DNA from: Clostridium sp. OM02-18AC
GTDB lineage: Bacteria; Bacillota; Clostridia; Lachnospirales; Lachnospiraceae
Reading direction: 5' to 3'
DNA: 64,000 bases
NCBI RefSeq assembly: GCF_003481825.1
Contig: NZ_QULW01000018.1
Coordinates: 1 to 64,000 of the forward strand
Within the stretch, counting starts at the first letter, position 1, and each line of letters opens with the position of its first letter. Positions 35,823 to 44,157 of this stretch are shown in pieces. The position numbers were made by a program, and so were the translations under genes. The notes below the pieces were generated by a model. The model ran no database searches and was not told the origin of the DNA. It saw only the letters and a program-made list of their open reading frames with translations.

Positions 35823-36281
35823 ATGGATTTCAAGCAATACCAGTATGTGTTAAAAGTTGCGGAACTACAGAACATGACAAAAGCAGCAAATGAGCTTTAT
35901 GTCTCGCAGCCTGCACTCAGTCATTACATCGCAAAGGTAGAGGATGAGATTGGGGCAGTTTTGTTTAACCGGAACACGACACCAATTTCCCTGACGACGG
36001 CGGGGGAACGGTATGTGGAGACGGCCCGGATGATCCTGTCGCTCAATGACCGGCTGCGGCATGACATTTCCGATATCAATGATCAGAAGAAGGGGCGCGT
36101 GATCGTGGGGATTTCCCATGCACGCGCATCTTTCTTTCTGCCATATGTGCTGCCGCAGTTTCAGTGTCAGTATCCAGGAATTGAGGTGCAGACCGTAGAG
36201 GTGCGTTCGGATAAGATCGAGGAATATGTGTCGAAGGGCAAGTGTGATATTGGTGTGCTGCCGCTGCCGTTGACCGGAAAC
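35823..36281 (+). pseudogene. LysR regulator, 3'-truncated by deletion
   Basis: The HTH (NMTKAANELYVSQPALSHYIAKVE at about 16-39) and the first half of the effector domain are intact. At about residue 153, after CDIGVLPLPL, similarity ends, and the DNA continues as the inside of a 2-HCT transporter gene in another frame. Translation would stop at 36332 after about 16 unrelated residues. GGAGAAG lies upstream of the start. About half of the regulator is lost. Its DNA-binding half might still be made. Confidence 0.78.
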
Positions 36282-36283
36282 TT

Positions 36284-37219
36284 TTGGTCAAATCCAGCGC
36301 ATTATACTTACCGGCTATTATTGCCGGAGTAATTGGTTCCATTCTTTTTGGTGCGCTTGGTGGAATTCTGTTTGGAAAAGATCCGGTGCAGGTTGTTATG
36401 GCTTATGTATTGCCGATCATGGGCGGCGGAGCTGGAGCCGGCGCAATTCCAATGGCCCAGGTTTACGCAGACGTAACCGGTGAAGATCCGGCCGGATATC
36501 TTTCTTTTGCACTTGCGATTCTGGCAGTCGGCAACATTGTATCCGTAGCGTTTGCGGCCATTTTGCAGACCGTTGGAATTCTGGTTCCGAAATTATCCGG
36601 CAACGGCGAATTGGTTTGTGATTCAGCGAAAAAAGTGGAAACGGAAAAGAAAGAATCTGTTAATGTGAGTATGGACGATCTTGGCGCAGGCATCTTTTTG
36701 ACCGGTGGTTTCTTTATTCTGGCACAGCTTTTTGCCAAAAAGATTCTTCCGTCTGTTGCAGGCGTATCCATTCCAAACTTTGCCTATCTGATTATTTTTG
36801 CAGCACTGGCAAACGTCTTTAACCTGATTCCTGAGCATTTAAAAGCAGGAGCACAGAAATGCCAGCAGTTCTGCGCAAACAAACTTGTGTGGATCCAGAT
36901 GGTCGGCGTTGGCATCGTAATGATTAACTTCAGCGAGATGCTGGAGGTGCTTTCCCTGGCAAATTTCGTGATTGTCATTCTGATCGTTCTGGGTGCTGTA
37001 CTCGGTTCTGCAATCTTTGGATGGGCTGTAGGATTCTTCCCGATTGAGAGTGCCATTACTGCAGGCCTTTGTATGGCAAATATGGGAGGAGCAGGAGACC
37101 TTGCCGTGCTCGGCGCAGCGAAGCGCATGAACCTTATCAGTTATGCACAGATATCTTCCAGAATCGGAGGTGCCATGATCCTTCTATTGTCCAGTATTGT
37201 ATTTTCTATTTTTGCATAA
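36284..37219 (+). pseudogene. 2-hydroxycarboxylate transporter, 5'-truncated
   Basis: The reading LVKSSALYLPAIIAGV onward aligns with about residue 121 to the end of the paralogue at 28213 and includes both Gly-rich loop motifs (MGGGAGAGAIP and NMGGAGDLAVLGAAKRMN). The first 120 or so residues are absent because a deletion joined the gene to a LysR gene. There is no ribosome site at the junction. It preserves exactly the segment missing in the 28213 copy, which makes the two damaged copies complementary. It is probably inactive alone. Confidence 0.8.
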
Positions 37220-37369
37220 ATATTGAGATGACACCGGTAGTATATCCGTTGATTTCATTGGAATTGTCAAAGCACATACGTTCTTATGATTGCGAATGGT
37301 TGGGGAAAAGGATATAATGAGATTGAAGATGGAAAAAAGAAAGAATTTCCCCATATCAGGAGGAGACGT

Positions 37370-38368
37370 ATGGATTTTCGCGAAATGCTTTATATCACAA
37401 CGGTTGCTGACTGCCGCAGCATCACGGCTGCGGCACGCAAGCTTTATATATCCCAGCCATCACTCAGCCACATTGTATCCAAAGTAGAGCAGGATGTCGG
37501 CGTGAAACTGTTTGACCGTGGAACTTCTCCACTGACAGTTACCTATGCGGGCGAAAAATATGTGGAGACAGCCAGGAAAATTCTGCTGATGAGCGATAAC
37601 CTGCGGAAAGAGCTGATTGATGCGGGACTTGGCGAGAAGGGACGCATTACCTTTGGCATGCCGACGGAGCGCACCGGATATATGCTTCCGGCAGTGATCC
37701 CGGATTTTAAGCAGCAGTATCCGGGAATTGAACTGCAGGTGCGGGAAGCGAAGTCCGATGAACTGCTTCAGGCCATCATGCGAGATGATATCAGCTTTTA
37801 CGTGATTCCCCGCGACCAGGGAGAACTTCCGGTGGGGCTGAAGGCGGAACTCATTTACCGGGAACATTTGGTTCTGGTGGCAGATTCGTCCATGATTCGG
37901 GCAGACATGCTGATGGAGACGGAACGTGCAGATGCTGTGCAGATGCAGATCCCGGCTGACCCGGGCAAAGAGACCGCGAAAACAATGCAGAAGGCGGGGG
38001 CCGCAGCTGTCCTTCCCCGCGTCAATCTGTCTGCCATGAAGGACGTTCCCTTCATTATGTTAAAAAAGGGCCATGCCATTCGTCAAAAAACCGACACGGT
38101 ACTCCGACAGTATGACATAGACCCTAAGATTATGATTGAACTATCCAGCTGTATTTCCGCCGTCCAGCTTGCGGCTTCCGGCCTTGGTGTTGCCATTGTG
38201 CCCCAGCGGGCCGTGGAGGTGCTTGGCGGAATGGAGCGGTTCCATTGTTATGACTTTTCGGCAATGCCGGAATACTGGAATGTCAACGCGGTTTACAAAG
38301 AAACCATGTATCTTGGCCGGGCAGAGCGGTTCCTGATCGACCTGATGAAGAAGAAGTTCAGCTGCTAA
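37370..38368 (+). CDS. LysR family transcriptional regulator
   Basis: This is a 332-residue LTTR, slightly long for the family, with HTH CRSITAAARKLYISQPSLSH at about 16-35 and a complete effector domain. AGGAGGAG precedes the ATG at 37370. It is most similar in its HTH to the truncated LysR at 35823, suggesting a related pair. It converges with the icd remnant with only three bases between stops. Its target is not evident from the layout. Confidence 0.86.
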   Translation: MDFREMLYITTVADCRSITAAARKLYISQPSLSHIVSKVEQDVGVKLFDRGTSPLTVTYAGEKYVETARKILLMSDNLRKELIDAGLGEKGRITFGMPTERTGYMLPAVIPDFKQQYPGIELQVREAKSDELLQAIMRDDISFYVIPRDQGELPVGLKAELIYREHLVLVADSSMIRADMLMETERADAVQMQIPADPGKETAKTMQKAGAAAVLPRVNLSAMKDVPFIMLKKGHAIRQKTDTVLRQYDIDPKIMIELSSCISAVQLAASGLGVAIVPQRAVEVLGGMERFHCYDFSAMPEYWNVNAVYKETMYLGRAERFLIDLMKKKFSC

Positions 38369-38371
38369 ACA

Positions 38372-39002
38372 CTATCCGCGAAGCTTCATCAGCCGTTCCT
38401 GAACCGTGGCAATGAACACCAGTCCGGTGACAACATGCGGATTCTTTATTGTAGTTACCTTTTTCAGATCAGCAGTCATGATGCCGCCCTCCACGGTTTT
38501 CACGGCTGCTTCTTTTAACTGGCGGCCAAAAGTTTCCAGCTCTTTGTTCTGATCCAGCTCACCGCGTTTCTCAAGGGCGCTGGCCAGCATATCACTCATG
38601 AAAATGTCTTTGAAAATCTCACGGAAATTCCGGTCATAGACCTTGGAAATCGTATCTTTTGCGGTGAAGACCAGCTCACATTTTCCAGGCTGGTCGATCT
38701 TCATCTCGGAAGCCCGGTAGAGATCGCCGTAAGCATGACGGGCCAGAGTGATGGGCTTAGTCCAGGTTTGGGGTGATGGTGGCGCACTTGACAGCAACGC
38801 CGTATTTGTTGGCGGCATTGGCGGAATCCACGGTAACCTGGTCATCAGTAAGGTCACGGTTGCGGATGCTTAAGTCGTAATAGTCTACCAGCAGATCCAC
38901 AAAAGGGAGAATCAGTTTTTCCCGGGTTTCTTTCCACAGGATTGCAGCCATCTCATCGCCGTCCATCTCGACGAGCGGCGTCGTCATTTTGATTTTTTCC
39001 AT
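38372..39002 (-). pseudogene. icd: NADP-dependent isocitrate dehydrogenase, multiply deleted
   Basis: The start (KIKMTTPLVEMDGDEM, good AGGAGG site) and the end (LKKVTTIKNPHVVTGL) match NADP-isocitrate dehydrogenases of about 400 residues. The remaining coding DNA could encode only about 210. Joints are visible after CATITPN (to WTKPITLARHAYGD, with a frame change and stop at about 38757), between FTAKD and DTISKVYD, between FKDIF and MSDMLASA, and between ASA and LEKRGELD. So at least four internal segments are gone, mostly in frame. The central substrate and cofactor loops are missing, so it cannot be active. Confidence 0.85.
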
Positions 39003-39158
39003 AATCTTTCCTCCTCTGAGTGCCAGACACTATGTTTTCCTTTAGCACAACTATTTACTTTTGAAAATCCGCATTGTATACTTAACGTTAGTTCCATTTA
39101 ATACACGGGACAACACGGCAAAGCGTTGTGCTTCGAAACGACTAAGGAGAAAAATAAC

Positions 39159-40001
39159 ATGGAGAAAATGAAAGATCTGGCATATTACAATGGCAAAATC
39201 ACCCGGATTGACGACATGATGATCCCGGCCAACGACCGTGGATTTTATTTTGGAGATGGAATTTATGAGGCAGCGATGGTGTTTGATTATAAGATTTACG
39301 CGCTGCAGGATCATCTGGACCGCATGTTCAACAGCGCGGCTATGCTCCGCATTGAGCTTCCATACACAAAGGAAGAAGTCGGCGCGTTGCTTAATAGTAT
39401 GGTGCAGAAGCTGGAGAGCGGCTGCCAGTTTCTGTACTGGCAGGTGACCCGAGGAACCTCTCCGAGAAATCACCTGTTCCCGGGGGAGGGTGTTTCCAGT
39501 AACCTGTATGTATACAGCAAGCCGTGGAAGGGTGTGCAGATGTCCGATGAGTACCGCCTCATCAGCATTCCGGATACCCGTTTCTACCACTGCAATATCA
39601 AGACCCTGAATCTGATTCCAAATGTGATGGCCGCCCAGCAGGCATCCGAGTCAGGCTGTAACGAGACGGTCTTTGTCCGGGACGGATATGTGACCGAGTG
39701 CTCCCATTCCAATATTTCCATGGTGAAGGACGGCGTATTTATCACCCATCCGTTAGATAACCTGATCCTTCCGGGAACCGAGCGGAAACACGTCATCCGC
39801 TGGTGCGGCGAGCTTGGCATTCCGGTGGAGGAGCGTGCGTTTACCCTGGAGGAGCTTTATACGGCAGATGAGATCCTGGTGACCAGCACCAGCCACCCGA
39901 GCATGCGTGCCATGGAACTGAACCAGAAGGCCGTTGGCATGAAGAATCCGGAACTGATCCAGAAGCTGCGTGACAAATATTTCAGCGAGATCGGAAAATA
40001 A
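39159..40001 (+). CDS. dat: D-amino acid aminotransferase (class IV)
   Basis: The 280-residue protein is the length of Bacillus D-amino acid transaminase. It has YNGKI at the N-terminus, DRGFYFGDGIYEA at about 27-39 and the pyridoxal-phosphate Lys148 in NIKTLNLIPNV. It exchanges amino groups between D-amino acids and 2-oxo acids and supplies D-Glu or D-Ala, or degrades D-amino acids. AAGGAG lies 9 bases before the ATG. A branched-chain aminotransferase is the alternative within fold class IV, but the motifs favour the D-specific branch. It is followed after 25 bases by a P1 peptidase, consistent with use of D-residue peptides. Confidence 0.85.
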   Translation: MEKMKDLAYYNGKITRIDDMMIPANDRGFYFGDGIYEAAMVFDYKIYALQDHLDRMFNSAAMLRIELPYTKEEVGALLNSMVQKLESGCQFLYWQVTRGTSPRNHLFPGEGVSSNLYVYSKPWKGVQMSDEYRLISIPDTRFYHCNIKTLNLIPNVMAAQQASESGCNETVFVRDGYVTECSHSNISMVKDGVFITHPLDNLILPGTERKHVIRWCGELGIPVEERAFTLEELYTADEILVTSTSHPSMRAMELNQKAVGMKNPELIQKLRDKYFSEIGK

Positions 40002-40026
40002 AACGAAAAACAAGAGGAATTCAGAC

Positions 40027-41094
40027 ATGGAGAGAAAACGAATCCGGGACTTCGGTATCGTGCCGGGGCGCCTGGAGACTGGAAAACGAAATAAGATTAC
40101 GGATGTGCCTGGCGTAAAAGTCGGGCATTGCACCGTGAAAACCGAAGAAAACCATACCGGTGTGACGGTGATTCTGCCGGGAGAGGATAATGCCTTTGCA
40201 AAGAAATATACGGCAGCAGCCTATGTCCACAACGGCTTTGGGAAAAGTGCCGGCCTGGTGCAGGTGGAAGAGCTTGGAACCCTGGAAACGCCGATTGCCC
40301 TGACCAATACCTTAAATGTAGGAAAGGTATGGGACGCCATGGTAGATATTGTGGTGGAACAGTGTGAACAGGATGGACTGGAACCTATGAGCATCAATCC
40401 AGTGGTGGGAGAGTGCAATGACAGCCGCATCAACCAGATTCAGAAGCGGGCGGTGGGAGCGGACGAGGTGCGTCAGGCTTTTGTGTCAGCTTCTGAGGAG
40501 TTTGAGGAAGGAGATGTGGGGGCCGGAACCGGAACCATTTGCTATGGCATGAAGGGTGGCATTGGTTCTGCCTCCCGCGTGATCCAGATCGGAGAGAAGA
40601 CATATACCATCGGCGTGCTGGTGCAGTCCAATTTTGGCGCAACAGAGGATTTTGTATTAAATGGTGAACCGGTTGGGGAAACGATTCTGGACTGGAAACA
40701 GGAGAAAGATGATATGGCGGCTTCAGAAGAAGACAAAGGATCGATCATGAGTATCCTTGCCACGGATCTTCCGCTGACCAGCCGCCAGTTAAGACGTGTT
40801 CTTCGGAGAACCGGTGTTGGCATTGCCCGCACCGGCGGCTACACCGGACATGGAAGCGGTGAGGTCATGATCGGATTTACCACAGCCAACCGGATCCCGT
40901 CCGGTGCGGATGAAGAATTGCTGCTGCTTCAGGCCATCCCGGAGCATGTCATCAACCGGGCTTTTCTTGCGGCTGCGGAGGCAGAGCAGGAAGCCATCTT
41001 AAATTCCATGACGGCAGCAGAGCAGACCCGCGGACGGGCGGGAGAACGATATTACAGTTTGTCGGAATATCTGGAAGATGGACAGAGCTCATGA
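40027..41094 (+). CDS. P1 family (DmpA-like) aminopeptidase
   Basis: This 355-residue protein is a self-processing Ntn-type peptidase of family P1. It opens with the IRDFGIVPGRLETGKRNKIT and DVPGVKVGH segments of the family. The cleavage site and nucleophile lie in GHGSGEVMIGF, with Ser277 as the new N-terminus of the small subunit. Relatives release N-terminal L-residues from peptides and, in DmpA, act on D-Ala esters and amides. It probably forms an operon with the D-amino acid aminotransferase. Confidence 0.87.
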   Translation: MERKRIRDFGIVPGRLETGKRNKITDVPGVKVGHCTVKTEENHTGVTVILPGEDNAFAKKYTAAAYVHNGFGKSAGLVQVEELGTLETPIALTNTLNVGKVWDAMVDIVVEQCEQDGLEPMSINPVVGECNDSRINQIQKRAVGADEVRQAFVSASEEFEEGDVGAGTGTICYGMKGGIGSASRVIQIGEKTYTIGVLVQSNFGATEDFVLNGEPVGETILDWKQEKDDMAASEEDKGSIMSILATDLPLTSRQLRRVLRRTGVGIARTGGYTGHGSGEVMIGFTTANRIPSGADEELLLLQAIPEHVINRAFLAAAEAEQEAILNSMTAAEQTRGRAGERYYSLSEYLEDGQSS

Positions 41095-41097
41095 CGC

Positions 41098-41155
41098 AGA
41101 AAAAAAGTGGATTGCAGGATGAGAGCAAATGCTCTGTCTGCAATCCACTTTTTTA
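41098..41155. terminator. strong bidirectional terminator
   Basis: A 17-base perfect stem pairs 41101-41117 with 41138-41154 and carries A- and T-runs. It lies between the converging peptidase and hydrolase genes. Confidence 0.85.
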
Positions 41156-41881
41156 TTTGTTAGCGGCTTTTCTGGCTGCCTCGATCAGCCCGGTAAAGAC
41201 CGGAAGCATGTCATCGGATGCCACCAGCATGGCTTCTGGGTGCCACTGGATGCCAAGACCGTAGGGATAATCGATCAGCTCAATGGCCTCCACGATGCCG
41301 TCATCGGCGGTACCGGCGATCATTAAGCCATCACCCAGCTTTTTCACGCTCTGGTGATGGTAGCTGTTGGTCCAGACCCGCTCGCCGAACATGTTATAGA
41401 GGGTAGTGCCCGGTTTCAGTGTGACCTGATGGCTTACATCGCCCCGGTCATCCTTGATCATGTGTCTTGCGGTGCCTTGTCCGTGCAGGCTGTTGTCCTG
41501 GTACAGGGTTCCGCCGCAGGCTACGTTTAAGACCTGGTGTCCGCGGCAGATGGCCAGGAACGGTTTTCTTGCCTTGATGACGCGGCGGATCAGCCCGATC
41601 TGGCTGCGGTCCAGCTTCAGGCTGGTGTCGCCTACCAGCGGATGGGCCATCTCTCCGTAGCAGCATGGGGTAATATCGGCTCCACCGCTGAAGATAAAGC
41701 CATCGCAGGCATCCACCATGGCATCTAGCTGATCTTCATTGGTAATGGAGGGCAGCAGGAACGGAACCCCGCCGCCCTTTGTGACTGCATCGTTGTAGGT
41801 CCAGCCATTGGTGGAAAGCGGTGCGCCGGATACCGGATTTTTTGTATTTATTGTGGTAATTCCAATCTTTGGTAACAGCAT
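41153..41881 (-). CDS. gamma-glutamyl-gamma-aminobutyrate hydrolase-like (class I GATase fold)
   Basis: The 242-residue protein is a C26-type class I glutamine-amidotransferase-like hydrolase. The nucleophile is Cys112 in ICRGHQ, and the His-Glu pair lies in QWHPE near 217. The FSGGADITP segment matches PuuD-like enzymes, which hydrolyse gamma-glutamyl-GABA and related isopeptides. AGAGAGG (minus strand) precedes the start. No other polyamine gene is nearby, so another gamma-glutamyl substrate is equally possible. Confidence 0.84.
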   Translation of the reverse strand: MLLPKIGITTINTKNPVSGAPLSTNGWTYNDAVTKGGGVPFLLPSITNEDQLDAMVDACDGFIFSGGADITPCCYGEMAHPLVGDTSLKLDRSQIGLIRRVIKARKPFLAICRGHQVLNVACGGTLYQDNSLHGQGTARHMIKDDRGDVSHQVTLKPGTTLYNMFGERVWTNSYHHQSVKKLGDGLMIAGTADDGIVEAIELIDYPYGLGIQWHPEAMLVASDDMLPVFTGLIEAARKAANK

Positions 41882-41925
41882 AAAGTACCTCTCTTTATCA
41901 GATTCAAACGGCTGTTAGTATACCA

Positions 41926-43884
41926 TCAATGCCGGATGGATGCAAGACCCAGCTCGGTGATCTCGCAGCCGCTGCGGGTGCGTCCGACCCGGATCAGCCC
42001 TTCCTCAGCAAGCTCTTTTAAGAGACCGCGCAGCTTTCCATCGCTGACTGTGATCTCTTTTTTTGTCAGGGCGGCCATGATGGTGCCGCGCCCAATCCGA
42101 GGGGTTTGTGCGATCAGGGAAAGCACCTCGTTTTTCAATACGCTGCTTTCGCTGACCGGCTGGTTCACCCGGCTCCGGATATAGGAGGGAAGCTGGGAAA
42201 GCACCAGGGGATGGGCGGAGTACAGAGAGAAGAAATACCGGCTTAAGTTGAATAGTTCCTGAATATTTCCGGGGTAATCGTAGTTTGTCAGGAAATTCAT
42301 CAGGCTGGAGGAGATCAGATCTTTCAGCCGGATATTTGGGTCATGGAACAGTTCCCGGAAAAAATGTTCCATCAGAACCGGGATGTCTTCCCGCCGCTCT
42401 CGCAGGGGGATGGTATCGATGGAGGCCGCGTTTAAAAAGAAGAAAAGCTCTTCCCGGAAACGCCCGTCCAGGACATCCTGATACAGATCTTGGCTGGTGG
42501 TGGCGATAATACGGATATCCAGATCGTCTATGGTGTTCTGCAGAATGCTGATGAGGGTATCCTGGGTGGAGAGTGGAAGACGCTCTACGCCATCAATCAG
42601 CAGCGTACCGGTATCGGCCAGCTTTAACTGGTCTGCAGCTTCCAGGCCGGTATACAGGGAGTTGAAAATGATCAGCGGGTTCTGCCTGCGGCTGGAGGTC
42701 TTGTGTATGGCCGTGGCAATTTTCTTTTTCTGGGTGCCGTTTTCACCCTGGATCAGTACCGGAAAATCGTAGAGTGCCAGGCGGCGGGCATACTCCAGCA
42801 TGTTCAGCACGCGGCCGGAAACCGACAGGATACTGTCAAAACCGCTGTTGAGCCGGTAGAAATCTGAGGAAGGATCCCGTATATCGACTGGGGTAATGTC
42901 AGGGGCCGGGGAGGAGGATACAGGCTGGCTGCTCAGCAGGTAAAGCGGTTTGTGGCCGGGCAGGGAAAGCTGCAGGACACTGAGCTGCCTGCGCAGGCCG
43001 CTGCGGCTGACCAGCTGGTAGTCCGCGCTCTGGCAGAAATTGTGGGAAGCATACTGGGAAGGCAGCCAGGAGGAAAACAGACTGTTCATGCATTCATTTT
43101 CCAGAATGTCCCAGTCCTGGCAGAAGGAGCGATTCACCATGCTGATGCGGCCTTCGTCTGTCATGAGGCAGAGACTGACGTTTAAATTGCTCATAACGGC
43201 CTGCAGGAGTTGTTTGGAAAATACATAGTTGGTGTAATGGGTTCCGGTTAACTGGATGATCTGCAGAATCCGGTTCACATAGGTCCGCGTGATCTGGTTG
43301 GTTAAGCTGGACGGAAGCTGAAAGCAGGTGCATAGATCGTGAATCGTGGAAATATCAATGATCCGGTTCCCGATATTGATAATATTGGGGACATGGTGCG
43401 GAACCAGCTGAGGCTCGCCCAGGGTGATGGCATACTGGATGGACTCATCGGTCTGGGTACAGCCCTGATAAAAAGGAACAAAGTGGTATTGGGTGATACC
43501 GGCATCTTTGAGTTGTCCGAGAATATCCAGAACGGAATCCTGCGTGTCATTGACCAGATAGACAGAGGAACCTTGTGGAATCCGGATGATCTGGTCCAGG
43601 AAAGCAGGGTTAAAGGTGCGGGTACAGATCAACTGGGTGATGTGTTCCGGAATGGAAACCGGAAATGCATCCCTGGTGCGGCTGCTGGCGAACAAAACAC
43701 AGGAATAGGGATCAAGCTGTGCCGGATCATGGATCTGGTAGGGATCCATGATATCGAAGCGGATATATTCTCCGAGAAGAGTCGAGAGATATTCCTGAAA
43801 TTCACGGCGGATCGGCGGGTGAAGGCAGATGATCAGTACTCCCGGTTTTTGAAATTCCATAACGGGCAGTTCGGAATAGGACAT
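41926..43884 (-). CDS. sigma-54-activator-like regulator with degenerate AAA+ domain
   Basis: The 652-residue protein has an N-terminal sensory half (about 1-350, probably PAS-like at 220-330), an AAA+ domain at about 350-580 and a C-terminal winged helix. The Walker A reads GENGTQKKK (about 378-386), not the usual GxxGxGKE. Walker B reads LLIDGVERL (about 427-435), with Gly where Glu normally follows Asp. The GAFTGA loop that contacts sigma-54 is not found. The arginine-finger area FREELFFFLN is kept. The usual Fis-type HTH is replaced by a winged helix (about 585-650). It is divergent from the peptide transporter operon, which has a sigma-A promoter, so it is probably a non-classical regulator of it. 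Confidence 0.75.
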   Translation of the reverse strand: MSYSELPVMEFQKPGVLIICLHPPIRREFQEYLSTLLGEYIRFDIMDPYQIHDPAQLDPYSCVLFASSRTRDAFPVSIPEHITQLICTRTFNPAFLDQIIRIPQGSSVYLVNDTQDSVLDILGQLKDAGITQYHFVPFYQGCTQTDESIQYAITLGEPQLVPHHVPNIINIGNRIIDISTIHDLCTCFQLPSSLTNQITRTYVNRILQIIQLTGTHYTNYVFSKQLLQAVMSNLNVSLCLMTDEGRISMVNRSFCQDWDILENECMNSLFSSWLPSQYASHNFCQSADYQLVSRSGLRRQLSVLQLSLPGHKPLYLLSSQPVSSSPAPDITPVDIRDPSSDFYRLNSGFDSILSVSGRVLNMLEYARRLALYDFPVLIQGENGTQKKKIATAIHKTSSRRQNPLIIFNSLYTGLEAADQLKLADTGTLLIDGVERLPLSTQDTLISILQNTIDDLDIRIIATTSQDLYQDVLDGRFREELFFFLNAASIDTIPLRERREDIPVLMEHFFRELFHDPNIRLKDLISSSLMNFLTNYDYPGNIQELFNLSRYFFSLYSAHPLVLSQLPSYIRSRVNQPVSESSVLKNEVLSLIAQTPRIGRGTIMAALTKKEITVSDGKLRGLLKELAEEGLIRVGRTRSGCEITELGLASIRH

Positions 43885-44012
43885 GTTTTTACTCCTCCTG
43901 ATTTATGAAAAAAATATTGGGTTAATTATAAAATAAATATGCATATAAAACAATCTAAACTATTAAAAAAATAAAGAACTGTAAATATTTATCAAAAAAT
44001 AGCATTTTCTAT

Positions 44013-44042
44013 TTGACATTGTAATGTGGTAAAGTGTAGAAT
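44013..44042 (+). promoter_or_regulatory. sigma-A promoter of the peptide transporter operon
   Basis: TTGACA (44013-44018), an 18-base spacer and TAGAAT (44037-44042) are visible. No GG-N10-GC sigma-54 promoter was found in the gap. Confidence 0.65.
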
Positions 44043-44056
44043 GGAAAACATGCAAG

Positions 44057-44112
44057 GGTGCATACACGGGAAGGGAAACGTATGCTCCATGCTTTTTTTA
44101 TATACATGGAGC
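44057..44112 (+). promoter_or_regulatory. leader with two mutually exclusive hairpins
   Basis: Hairpin 1 pairs 44057-44065 with 44080-44088 (one mismatch) and is followed by seven T. Hairpin 2 pairs 44084-44091 with 44105-44112 (perfect, 8 bases). They share 44084-44088, so only one can form at a time. This is the layout of a transcription attenuator. Confidence 0.45.
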
Positions 44113-44157
44113 GTAAAGAACGTGTAAAGATTCCTGAAAGAAGAGGAGGATCAATTT

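Noticed and set aside
43885..44157. Sigma-54 promoter expected upstream of the peptide transporter
   Set aside because: No GG-N10-GC element was seen, and a sigma-A type promoter is present.
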